Source: Silene conica
Lineage: Eukaryota > Streptophyta > Magnoliopsida > Caryophyllales > Caryophyllaceae
Reading direction: 5' to 3'
Length of the DNA stretch: 64,000 nt
NCBI GenBank assembly: GCA_029255685.2
Contig: CM055319.2
Coordinates: forward strand, 9,534,747-9,598,746
Below the pieces are notes generated by a model. The model did no database searches. It saw only the letters and a list, made by a program, of their open reading frames with translations, and was not told the origin of the DNA. Below are positions 46,261 to 57,109 of this stretch, one piece after another. Both the position numbers and the translations under genes were made by a program. Within the stretch, counting starts at the first letter, position 1. Every line of letters begins with the position of its first letter.

Positions 46261-46408
46261 TCCTCTTGTTCCTCATTTACCTCCTCTTCTAAGACAAAGA
46301 AGTGCCTCTTATTTCTAAAGACATGTAAAGGGGTAAACTTCTCATCACAATAAAAACATAAACCTTTAGATTTTTCCTCCTCTATTTCAAGATTATACGG
46401 CCTGTAAA

Positions 46409-47285
46409 TTACTTTGAGGGTGGTTTGGAATTTGAAGGTGGGAATTGGAAAGGCTTTCTTTGTGGTGTAAATGTTTTTGTGGGTGTGAAGGTTTTTGTGG
46501 GTGTGGGTGTCGGTAACACGACAAGTTTAGATGAGTTAAAGTCGGATAGGTTATGTTTGTAGTTAGGTTTTGACTCTAGTGTAAGGACTGTTTCTTGTAA
46601 CTTAGCTAAATAATAGGCCTCGGCTATGGTTTTCGGCTTTAACATTCTCACCATTAGAGATTTATTATTAGCTAATCCAGTCAAAAAATAACTTAAAGCA
46701 TAATCTGGCTGTAATTCAAGCTTACTAATTGAAACGTCAAAAGCTTCGTGGTAGCCCTGAACAGAGAATTTATGTTTCAACCTTAAAAGCCCAAACATGG
46801 AATCCTCATGGACATCCCATAATCTAGCCTTAATAGCATCTTGGCACTCTTCCCAACTCAACGATCCCTCCTTTTTTTCTATTTTTTTGTAAAGGCGTGA
46901 TCCCAAGACAGAGCTTTAGCCTCTATATGCATAGCAACATAGGTAACCTTAGTTACATTATCAACATCAGCGACAAAAAAAAGAATTGTGTACATTTAAA
47001 CAGCCATTCATTCACATCTTCACCATTAAAAGTAGAAAATGTTATAGTGGGTGATCATACCATAGTGTTTGTGCCTCCTAGACCCCTGCCTGAGTTCAGT
47101 GAGAGAGTTGAGAGTGTCTGTATTAGAGTCCCCATCTGCTCCTTGAGTGTTTTAACATCCTCAGCCAATTCTGGATTAGTAATGGTCTTCTTTCTTTTTG
47201 TATGTTTTAGTTTGAGAATTTTTGAGTTTCTGGTGTAAATAAAAAGGAGTTTAATATTTTTGTGTTCTTCTTTGGGTTTTGTCAC
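46409..47285 (-). pseudogene. Fossil gag of the Reina-like chromovirus
   Basis: Gag-like segment WEECQDAIKARLWDVHEDSM and LSYFLTGLANNKSLMVRMLK at 46409-46906. It is followed toward the protease by a Pro/Thr-rich stretch. The N-terminal part is at about 47055-47285. Broken. Confidence 0.65.
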
Positions 47286-47353
47286 AAGTTTTCTCTATTT
47301 TTTTGCTTTGGAGTTATCATAGGTCAGAGGAAAAAAAATCTGATAACCAAATA

Positions 47354-47857
47354 ATGCAATCTGATCTTAAAAGGCAATAAAAAGGGTATGAAATAAGTTG
47401 TTCAATTCTGACGAGTTGATATGCTTTAATGAAATAAGAAATGCAGCAACAATGATTGAAAAAAGTTGATTGGGTTATTACTAAAATTGTAAGCAAGGAG
47501 ATTAAGCCAAAAATATATAATTTTCATTCATGATGATAGTTGATTAACATGACTAGCTATTTATAGACTGCAGTAGATTGGGAATTAAGCTAATTGACAA
47601 TGGTAAGATGTCAAGCCGTAATAGATTGTAATAAAACAAATTAGGAGCTGCAATTGTCATTACATTCTACATGTGCAGTAACGACTTGTATCCCCTTAGC
47701 TGGCATGGTACCTTCCCTTGTGAATATTCCTTGGTAACTCTTCATTCCCATGTGCATAATCTTTTCCCTCTCTTCTGGAAACTGTTTTCCCTCCATTTTT
47801 GGACAATAATCATGCACGCCTATTATATTAACTGTTATCTCAATCTGAATTGTATCA
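47354..47857 (-). repeat. 5' LTR of the Reina-like chromovirus
   Basis: Matches 16985-17492 throughout. On the minus strand it ends GATCAGATTGCA, followed by TTTGGTTATCAGA, a plausible primer-binding site. Confidence 0.85.
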
Positions 47858-47959
47858 TTCCCACCGGCTAAGAAGGATTGGATCACCGTTTAATGTATTA
47901 AATCCTACTTTATATTTTTTTTGTTAAAGTGGTACTAAAATAAAATCAAAATAAATTCA

Positions 47960-48440
47960 GTGCGATACAATTAAGAAGAATCGGGGTGGGGAATACGAGT
48001 AGAGGTTCCAACATTTTTATCCCTACAAATATAAACAACAAAAGGTGGAGGGTCAATCCACCAAAACAACCCCGAAACCGAACGATAGCCATGCTTGACA
48101 ACCCAGCGAGCCACAAGATCAACAATTACATTGAATTACCTTTTCTCGGACATGATTTCCCACTTGAGCAAGCCCTACAATAGTTTTTTTACAGTCCATG
48201 TGATAAGGTTGGAACTAACTCAAAATCAAATTTCGATGTAAAATATCATCGATCACCCTTTACAATCCCAATCAATAACTCCATCATAGGTATAAAATTT
48301 AGTGACAAGGAATAGGCCTTCGCGGACAGCCAAAAGCTCAAGATTATATATATCGTGTTGCATTAGACAAAAGATCTGCATCACGATAAATAAAAGCTAA
48401 CCTAGTTATATGCTTATTAATTTGAGGGAACCTCCCACTT
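47960..48440 (-). pseudogene. LINE-type RNase H remnant
   Basis: The minus strand shows fragments ELLAVREG and VDLVARWVVKHGYRS, in the order seen in the RNase H (RVT_3-like) tail of plant L1-type LINEs. They lie in different frames with stops between, so this is a decayed 3' LINE fragment. No A tail or duplication was found. The stretch up to 48531 also carries a (GA)n run. Confidence 0.45.
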
Positions 48441-48460
48441 GCACAAGTAATCATAGGCCA

Positions 48461-48463
<3 letters not shown>

Positions 48464-48492
<29 letters not shown>
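48464..48492. repeat. (GA)n microsatellite
   Basis: An uninterrupted AG run of about 14 units. Confidence 0.95.
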
Positions 48493-48495
<3 letters not shown>

Positions 48496-48531
48496 TTATG
48501 GTGATCACAGATGAGATGTTAATGTCAGGTC

Positions 48532-49861
48532 TAGAGATGACAATGAATTTCGGATCCTACTCGGATTCTTTAGACTCGATACTCAAGGGTTGGATCTTGG
48601 TCAGCCATATCCTCATACGAGTATGAGGGTTGTATCTGGATCTCACCACTAAGATCCAGATTCTATCTTTGGACCTTATTTTAATTTCTATATGAATAAT
48701 TTTTGGGCCAAGACCGGTTTCCAGTCACAATTCCTTATTTCTCAGCAGCGTTTTCAATACCTAATTTCCCAATTCACAATTCACACGGTTTCAACTTTTA
48801 ACTTTCAACTTTCAACCCTAATTTCCCAATCCCCAAATTAGAAACCTTAATTCCCAACTGCGATTACACAGCCTCCTTCATCGTTCATTGTTCATCTTTA
48901 TCCTTCATCTTTTACACAACTTTCTTCATCTTCAAGTCTGAGTTGCACGTTGCACCACTGGTACGTTTTTTTTCTTTTACTTTCAATCTTCATCCACAAT
49001 ACCAAAAACTTAAAAAACATTGCATCAAAATCATCAAGCTGACTAACAAAATATTAAATTGGCCAAAGTAAGGTTAGGAAAAGTGTTGACAGTTAAAAGA
49101 AGCAACAATAATTTCGAATGACAAAGTGTTGTTTGTGTTGCTTGTTCGTGTTTAATTTTTTGTGTTGTTTCCGCTTTATTTCTGTTTTCCGATTCATATC
49201 ATTTTAAATTTATTTTTGTTTGTGCTATTTTCCGATTTATTTTTGTATGTATTAAGCATTCTATTTTTATTTTCATTTCCTATAATGTATGAATTTGGCG
49301 TCGCTCAATCCGAGTTTCAACATGTTGATGTTTCTCACGGTAATGTGGGACTTGGGGATTCTACTGTCAATTCAGGTATTTCTTTAACTGACTTAGATGC
49401 TTCCAATAATTCGTCAACTAACTTAGATGCTTCCAATAATTCTGACGAAGAAGGATATGTTGTTGTCTTTGGCGATGAAACTGGTACTGATAAAGGAGCG
49501 TCAAAATCTGGTTTAACTCAAAAAGGGTCAAAATCTAGTGTGATTAAAAGAGGGCCAAAATCAGGTAATAAAAAACTTACTTCAAAAGTTTGGCCTTTCT
49601 TTGAACCTTTGATTGAGAATGGTATTAAGAAGGCTACATGCAAAGGGTGTGGTAAATTGCTTTATAACAATGGTGGTAATGGGGTGTTTCACCTTCATAA
49701 GTATTCTAAAAAGACTTGTCCAATAAGACCATTGCAAAATGGTCAAACAAAGTTAAAAACTAAAATAGAAAATGTTGGAATTGCCATTTTGAAAATCAAA
49801 GAAAAAATCGAATTGGAACAAGAGAGTTGTCTAGGGGTAAGTTGGTTAACATGATAGTAAT
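48532..49861 (+). mobile_element. hAT transposon, 5' part, cut by a copia element
   Basis: Starts TAGAGATGACAATGAA, a hAT-type terminus. A non-coding leader with GGATCCTACTCGGA-type subterminal words follows, then the N-terminal part of a BED-finger transposase. The SIRE-type element begins at 49862 and the remainder of the hAT element is not in the window. Confidence 0.72.
49285..49861 (+). pseudogene. hAT transposase N-terminal part with BED zinc finger
   Basis: I take the ATG at 49285 (MYEFGVAQSEF). The frame from 49162 adds only a hydrophobic translation of the T-rich leader. Residues about 40-85 hold a short duplicated LDASNN(S) motif and an acidic patch, and about 95-125 hold repeated (K/R)(G/K)xKSG units. 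A BED finger follows: KVWPFFEPLI, CKGCGK, then FHLHKYSKKTC. BED fingers bind the element ends. After about 49815 a one-base frame change is needed to follow the family sequence (RELSRGKLVNMIVIE), after which the copia insertion ends the gene. It is truncated and not functional. Confidence 0.75.
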
Positions 49862-51200
49862 TGAAGATTCAAGAACGAATTAGCACCTAAGAGGGGAAAG
49901 GGGTGAATTAGGTGACCTTTTTAAAAATTCTGATGTAGCTTAAGTGTTTTACGAGTTAAACTGTTAAAGCAACAAGAATCAGAGTCTAAGCAACAGTATG
50001 TGGAACTGTTGCACAGATCTGATCTATTACGGATGTAGCAAGAAATGAGAAATAAGTGCGAGATTAAGCAATAAACAAACGATATAAAAAATTGGTTCAG
50101 CTCCTACTCCGGAGCCTACGTCCAACCGTTATTTTATTGAATGTTTAGAAGCTACTCCGCTTAACTAAAACTATTACAACAAAACAACTCCCCAACCTAC
50201 TCCGTTTGCATTTTGCTTAGAGCTACTCCGCTCGTAAGACTTGACTCAAACTTCTTGCTACTCTGCTCTAAGAGTTTTGATGTTCTACCTTATGGTTTAC
50301 ACGATCTGTATCTCAAAGGTTCACTTTAGAACATGGAGATTTCATTGAAGATCTAAACACAAGGTTCATCGAACATACTCTTTTAATCATTATAGGTGCG
50401 AACTAGCACAAGGAGATAATTGCTTTTCGAAAACAAATGAAGACTCTTTGAAAATCAGAAACTTTTGCAAACAAACTTTGAAGGACAAATGCTTAAAAAG
50501 GTTTTGAAAAGTTTACAATAAATGCCTTAGAAGTCTTGACATTAAATGACCTAGAAGTTGGTTTATATAGAGAATGGGGCGTGTGAAAGCTCCATCACAA
50601 ATGCATATGATATTCATATTACTCTTTAACCAAAGGTTCATATAGTGAAGGGTCTTTTACAAACTGATGAAAGGCACTACTTACTTTTGCAAGGCTCAAG
50701 AAATTTACCTTTTGGGTAATGAGTATATGACACTCTTTTGGCTTTGAAAAAGTCTCTTAGCTAGAAGAGGAAAGACTAGCCTTTTGCTTTTTGCCATCTA
50801 GACTTAGGAGTCATGTGATTTGAATTTCATTTGATGCTCTTTCTAGTTTGTAAACCATGATTTTGAAATATGCAGATGAGAACAAATAAAGACAACTTCT
50901 TTTGACATAAAATATTTTCGAAAACTATCTCCATGATCGTACCAGAAACCCCAGTTGCAACAGCTTGCTAGACTGTTGCAAGGGTTTTGCACTTTCTAAC
51001 AATTAAAAGAATATATTGAACTACCTTGCTTACAATACTTTCCTAGACTTAGGCCTTCACTTGTCTTTGCTTGCTTCTTGACATATGATCTTGTTATCTT
51101 CAATGGGCCTTATGTCACTTTGCTAATCTCTTGTACTAATCAAGCAAACATTAGATAATCAAGGATACCTTGTCATCATCAACACATTGTGTTCTAACCA
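49862..51200 (-). repeat. 3' LTR of the SIRE-type element (1339 bp)
   Basis: On the minus strand it runs from TGGTTAGAACACAATG to GAATCTTCA. It resembles the solo LTR at 57287-58491 in its ends and in the GCCTACGTCCAA...TTTTATTGAAT segment, but the two are clearly different families. Confidence 0.8.
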
Positions 51201-51319
51201 ATTCCCCCTTTGATGATGACAAGTTACAATCAAAATTATGAGACGAGTTCCCCCTCAACCCATGGTGAGTCGGTCTGTTTTGGCCAAAGTAAATAACACA
51301 TTACTTATGCATAAACAAG

Positions 51320-51499
51320 GTGGTCAAGGGGTCAATACGCTTAATACTAAGTAATACGTCTAATAAAGAGCTAAGCTATTTCTACGGTGAATGTTAGCCT
51401 AGGAGTCATGTGGTCAAGGGGTCAATACGCTTAATCCTAAGTAATAAGTCTAATAAAGAGCTAAGATATTTCTACGGTGAACGTTAGCCTAAGAGTCAT
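51320..51499. repeat. 90-bp tandem duplication
   Basis: GTGGTCAAGGGGTCAATACG begins at 51320 and again at 51410, and the two units differ at only a few bases. It lies in the untranslated 3' part of the SIRE-type element. Confidence 0.92.
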
Positions 51500-51656
51500 T
51501 AAGCAATTAAACACAACACATAAGTTAGATTACTTCCACCTCTTGACATCATCAAGCGGGGACAGTAGTGTTCAAAAGTCACAAGTCTAACACACACAAG
51601 CAACATAAACATGTCCGAAAAATGAAAAACAAAGTCATGCATGCAAATAGTTTATA

Positions 51657-51942
51657 TGTAATACCCCGTCTGTTAGTCTCGGTCAATGGCAGTCAAACCA
51701 TGTTTTATACAAGCATTTCAAATGGAATGTTTATAAAGTATTTTACATAAACTGTTATTATTTTATAAATCGTATTTCTACGATTATTTCGAACTTCATA
51801 ATCATTTTTATATTTGACGACTATTTCATAAAATGACGTTCATTCGTATTTCTTTAAATTCTTATGATATATTTATAATTAAATATATTTCTTGTTTTTA
51901 TTTTTATTTCTCGTCTATACTTAAATTCAATTATTTATATAT

Positions 51943-51974
<32 letters not shown>

Positions 51975-53459
51975 GTCATAATTATATTTAAATCCTAATC
52001 TTTATATATTCTTATGTAAGTGCTAATAATTTAAATTATTGATTTAATTAATATTTATTAATACTAAATTACTTAATTTATTTGGTATAAACAATTTATA
52101 CGTACTCGTTTATTTTAAGTAACGAGCTGAGAGCGGGATATTATCTCGGGATGCGTGATGGGCTATTGGACTCGGGTTATAGTTGTTGTGTGATGGGCTA
52201 TGGACTCATCTAGTGCAAAACCTATTCACCCAATCATACAAACCTTACCATCGACATACTACACAACAAACAAAAACCCTACTTCGTCTCCCTCCATCAT
52301 CTCGTAAACCCTAGTAACTACCTGCCCCGTCTGTCTCCACAACCCTACCCTATACACCACTTTAACCGCTGTGAACTTGAAGGAGAACAAAGAAGAGGAA
52401 ACGCAGCAATAACAACCCATCACCTTTATCGTTCCTGCCCTTGCACTACAGCAACTTCGTGAGTGTTTGTTATGCCCTTTTTATGTCGTTTTATTTGCAT
52501 ATTCTGGTTACCTATAATTTATGTAGTACATATAACATGGTTGTCATCATTAAACTACTATATGACCACTGTGGGTGTCATTAAAACACCCATTAATGAC
52601 GGCAGTAAACAACGTTGTTGCACTATGCTTCGTTTTTTTATATGTTGTTATCGCTTTGTGTTATCGTTTCTTGTTAATCAATTAGACCTGAGCATATATA
52701 TGGGCTGACGCAGACCCTAGGCTAGACGAGGACCATGAATGACCTACACCTTGGCCTTGACAACCACCGTGGTGGTGGTATTTGGGTACACGGCGAGACA
52801 GCAAAACGGGTATAAAACAGGGTTGCTTGTGTCGTTTTTTTTTTGGGTAATTAAAAGGGAGATAACCTACATCCATGTTGGTGTTTGGTGCTTTCTAGGA
52901 TAGAGGTGACCACCATGGTGCTTGGGTGGTGGCTGTAGGTAGTGAGTGCTGACTGTGGTGGCCGAGAGGACAAAAACAGGTTGCGGACATTCAGAACATG
53001 GGCAGTGAGCATGCTTGGGACAGGTGGTTTGGTGGGGTCTGTGTGATGGTTATAGGGGAAATTAGGCAGGTATAGGACCACTGCTGGAACCACCGTGGGT
53101 CAGTGGTGACCACGGTGGTGGTCAGTGGTGGTGGTGGGCCAGGTGGCGAGAGGAAAGGAGGTGAGAAGAGAGGGAGCCGGAGTGGGTGCAAAACAGAGTG
53201 CTAATGCGTGTGTGCGTGTTAGTTGGGCAGTCGGTGGTGGTAGCCATGGTGGGTTTAGGGGGCGGCCAGAAGGTGGAATGAGTGGTTTGTGGTATGGGTA
53301 GAGTTTGGGACAGTTGGTGGTGGTCGTAAGCGGCTTGTTTGGTGGTGGCGAGGCTGCGAAGTTGTGAGTACGGGGCTGCGTTTTAGGGGGCTGGTATGTT
53401 TGTGAGGTTGGTCATGGGGTTTGAACCCAGGTCACTGGGAATGGGCTGTTTGTATGTGC

Positions 53460-53510
<51 letters not shown>

Positions 53511-54628
53511 GGATGTTGTTATTAGTTTCGTTAATTCGGAATTTATATTTTTCGTTATGCGTAATTTTGTATATGAGTCGTGTGTTTTTTTTTTAAATAA
53601 CAAACTTTATTTATTTAGTGGTTATAATTTATGTATTCATATTTAAGTATTATTCGGAAATAATTAATGTTAATGTTGAGGTGGTTTAATAATGTTATAT
53701 GACGTTGTTTTACACATAATTTTATAGTAGGAATAATTATAATTATTGTTCCGTATTTGTTTATTTATTTAAGCTCATGCATGAGTTAAGTAGATGTGGA
53801 GTACAATTATTTATTGAAATGATTAGTGATTGTATATTACTGCTAATTGTTTTAGGTGACGAATTGAGGTGAAATATTCTGGTTGTGATTAGATTGCTGT
53901 TTGGATTATATTGCTATCCAGGTAGGATAAACTGACGCTATACTTTAGGACGTGTTATGAATGGATGTGTATATTGTATGTTATGGATGCAAGTGTGATT
54001 ATTATGAGAATTATATATATTGGTTGAACATTCTTGTATTGCATTCATAACCATGGCATATGCATTGGATACGGAGTTGAGATTACGAGATATTATTGGG
54101 CCCAGGCTAGTTCTGCAGGACTAGACCTGGTGACCTCAGCTGTTATGCTGGTGTTCGGCGACGGCCGATTATAGTCTGCCGGGAGGTTCGGTATGGCTTG
54201 GTGCAAGGGTGTGAGTTTGAGATTGAGATTGTGATTGAGCTCGAGCATATCATGGCATTTGCATATCATATTTGTTTCATTATTTATTATTGTGTAATCC
54301 TACTCAACCGCGAGGTTGACAGTGTATTCGTGTACACCTACGATGATCCGGAATGGGGAGTAGACTCCACAGGTCAGAGACAGATGGACTGGGAGCTTGG
54401 GCAAGGAGTGAGACATGGCTTGGACCTACTTAGAATTAGATCACATACTTAGATGTTATCAGTTATACTTTTATTCTTTGCGTAGTAGTTGTAATATCAA
54501 AAGTTTCAATTTAATCAGTTTTTTTATAAAGTACTTTGGTTTGTTTACTTGGACATCTCGAGATGGTAATAGCTCTAGTTATTTGAGAATGTCTTGCTAA
54601 AGGCTCTTAAATAAATGGGGGTGTTACG
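51657..54628 (+). mobile_element. Solo LTR (2972 bp), chromovirus-like (Tekay type)
   Basis: Runs from TGTAATACCCCG to GGGTGTTACG, with a 5-bp duplication TTATA (51652-51656, 54629-54633). Its ends, the (TTA)n tract (53465-53510) about 1.1 kb from the 3' end and the CTACTCAACC...GGTTGAC motif match the solo LTR at 4869-7015. It is inserted between the env-position ORF and the 3' LTR of the SIRE-type element. Confidence 0.88.
53465..53510. repeat. (TTA)n microsatellite
   Basis: About 15 pure units; it lies at nearly the same distance from the LTR 3' end as the tract in the solo LTR at 4869-7015. Confidence 0.95.
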
Positions 54629-54639
54629 TTATAACAAAG

Positions 54640-56791
54640 AGCCAACTAAAGGATAGGGTAGGGGAAGGTTCAATCATCGGAGTCCACGTTGGCACCACCA
54701 ACACGCTCAATAATATTTTCATTAACTGTGCGGAGCTCGGACACCTCCTTCTTCATCCTCTCCATTTATGTAAGCAGCTTAGTCACCAAACTCGTGAGCT
54801 TATCAAGCTTGTCGTTTACTGCTCCCAAATCAACAGTTGACCCGACCTTTGCACCCCCTTTTCCTGGACCACCAAATTTTCGAGCAAGTTTGTCATTCAC
54901 AATATCCAAGGTCATTTGTGACAGCAGCCCCTTTGTCATTTCATCACAAAGCCTCTCCACCGCGGGGCTTCCCTTCTTAACGAGTTTTTTCTTATGAAAG
55001 ATCATGGATAGCCACATCCCATAGGGAATAAGGGTTCTCTTATCAAAGTCCCCTTTGCGGATGTCATTGGATAGTTCATGGATCCGGTGGAAGATGAGGC
55101 AAGGGAGATTTATGGGGCGATCAGTGTGAAGGTGATGAAGTAGGATCATTTCAAGGTATGAACATCTACCCCTACTATTGTTTGTTGCTTGGAACCACCA
55201 CTCTTTGTAGGAAATTGAAAATGAACGGGTGGTTAGATTTAAGCTCGGTAGCATAGATGTTGGAGTGGTCATGAGAAGCCCCGGGACGTAAGAGTTTGGC
55301 TATTTTGTCGACCATTGAGGTTTTCAATTGCTCCCCATGTCCCCCTTGGAAATACATCTAGCCCAACATGTTCAATCTCAAGGTATTTAGCTAGTTGAGG
55401 TACGGTTAAGACAAAGGGCTTGTTGTTGATGTAAGCAGAAAGAGTTTCAGAAGCAACTTCCACCCTGACCGTTGTATAAAACTGAACTACCTCGGACACA
55501 TAAGTGGGGAAATACTTGTCTAGAACAAATGCGCATCCTTGGGAAAAAATATGGAAATGAAAGAAGGTAAAAGCTGGTGAGGAGTCATACCAATCAAGAG
55601 GAAACCTACGACCGGAGTTGAATGAGTATGCAATAAGGTCGTGGCAAAGTTTGAGCACATTTTCCGGTAATTCTAAGGAGTTTGGATGAACGAGGACCTC
55701 ATTTTTGAATGGCTCGTCGATGGGGGTTGCCACCAGATCGCGGCAAAGGTTATTGCTAGGCTCCTCCTTGTCATCTTCCTCACTTGGGTATTGGTTCTTC
55801 TTCCTCTAAACTTTGGCCCTTTTCTTGGGCTTTTGGGTTGGTTTTTTCTTGGGTTGTTTGGGTTGGGATTTGGTTTTGGTTTTGACGAAGTTAGAAATGA
55901 GTTGATCGTCCTCATCATCAGACTCATCACCGAATAGCTCGAATATTTTTCTTTTAGATGAGGAAGCACGGAGTTCATGAGTAAGTGGTTCAAGCATTTC
56001 CTCGGACATTTGATGGACGCTTGTGGCTTTGTTCACTTCTTCTTCGTCCACGGTTGTTTTACCCTTATTTCGACTTCCGGAAACACTCTTATCACCACCC
56101 TTTTCCCCGGATGGTTCCTTCCCAACCATACTCCCTTCTTTTTCTCCGTCAACATCCTTATTTCCGACATCAGTGGCTATGTCATTTTCTTCATTTTCAA
56201 CACTCTTTTCTTTTTCACTCACACATTTTTCTCCACTCTTTTCTTTTTCAACTGATTTCTCGCTATCTTTTTCACTAGATTTTTCTTTCTCCTTTTCCTT
56301 TTTACTTACTTCTTTTTCCATACTTTCCTCCACATTTTTATCTTGTACAACAAAGTCGTCTTTTCCTTTTTCTGTTGCACTTCCTTCCTTTTCAGATTCT
56401 TTTTCCGGTGTAAGTAGTACTCCTCCACGAGCACTCCCTTCTTCCTCTTCAGACACATTCTTATCTTTTTCATTTACCTCTCCAGACACTTCCTGCTCAA
56501 CGTTTTCGTCGACCCTTTCTTCTGAACCAGTGTCGATACTTAGATCCAATGCCAAGGACAGGGCTGGTCTTTTCTTTAGTCCACCCCGAGTGCCACGTCC
56601 TCGTCCCTTGGTCTTAGCAGGACCTGTTTTGGCCGGAGCCTTAGTGCGAATGAGCCGGGATTGGAAGTGGCTTTGGGTGAGGTTGCGGGTGGTTTAGGAG
56701 GTGTAGGGGTCATCTTTTTCTTAGCTACAAACAATGGGTTGTAAGTGTCCGCGAGCCTTTTGAGTTCTCGGTTGATGTTTTTGGGAGGCAT
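54640..56791 (-). pseudogene. Fossil env-position ORF of the SIRE-type element
   Basis: The minus strand opens with MPPKNINRELKRLADTYNPL, then a strongly charged Glu/Lys/Ser-rich, probably coiled-coil region (about 56555-56000). A conserved plant-retroelement domain follows (ALLDKYFP-like core, here CAFVLDKYFPTYVSEVVQFY; RPINLPCLIFHRIHEL) to about 54766. In SIRE elements an ORF of this kind follows pol; its function is unproven. Broken. Confidence 0.65.
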
Positions 56792-57109
56792 TGTGTGGTA
56801 GTTTTTAAGGAGGAGAGGAGACAGTTACTTGGAGGTTTTTGAGAGTAATTGAAAGGTTGGAGGCTTTTGTATAATGGTTATTGATGAGTGGTTAAAGGTA
56901 AAGTGAGGAGAGAAGGTATTTTAATTTGGGCGGTTGAGTGTAGTTGGGAGTTTAAGGGAGATGACGGCTTGATTTGATAGGTGAGGGATTGAGTGGCTCA
57001 ATGTACTTACTAGCATGCACAAGCTTCAATTTACGTAAACATATTTTAATTATTTTGCATGCGAATGATAAACCGTAAACTATAAACATTACCGTCACCC
57101 GTTCTAATC

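Larger units (their letters stand above)
16985..47857 (-). mobile_element. Ty3/gypsy chromovirus (Reina-like), old, broken and deeply nested
   Basis: LTRs of about 505 bp lie at 16985-17492 (3') and 47354-47857 (5'), both bounded by TG...CA on the minus strand. By eye they differ at roughly one base in ten, so this is the oldest element of the nest. Minus-strand order is gag, protease, reverse transcriptase, RNase H, integrase, chromodomain, then a purine-rich tract at the 3' LTR. The integrase part is split by the Athila-like element (19661-43998) and by a non-autonomous CACTA (18517-19505). The coding parts are broken in many places, and I found no clear target duplication. Confidence 0.85.

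Noticed and set aside
16980-47862. Target duplication for the Reina-like chromovirus
   Set aside because: The 5 bp outside each LTR (CCTGA and TTCCC) do not match; the duplication has decayed or the ends were rearranged.
55977-56697. Plus-strand ORFs of 92-224 aa rich in Ser and Phe
   Set aside because: They are antisense shadows of the charged env-position ORF of the SIRE-type element.
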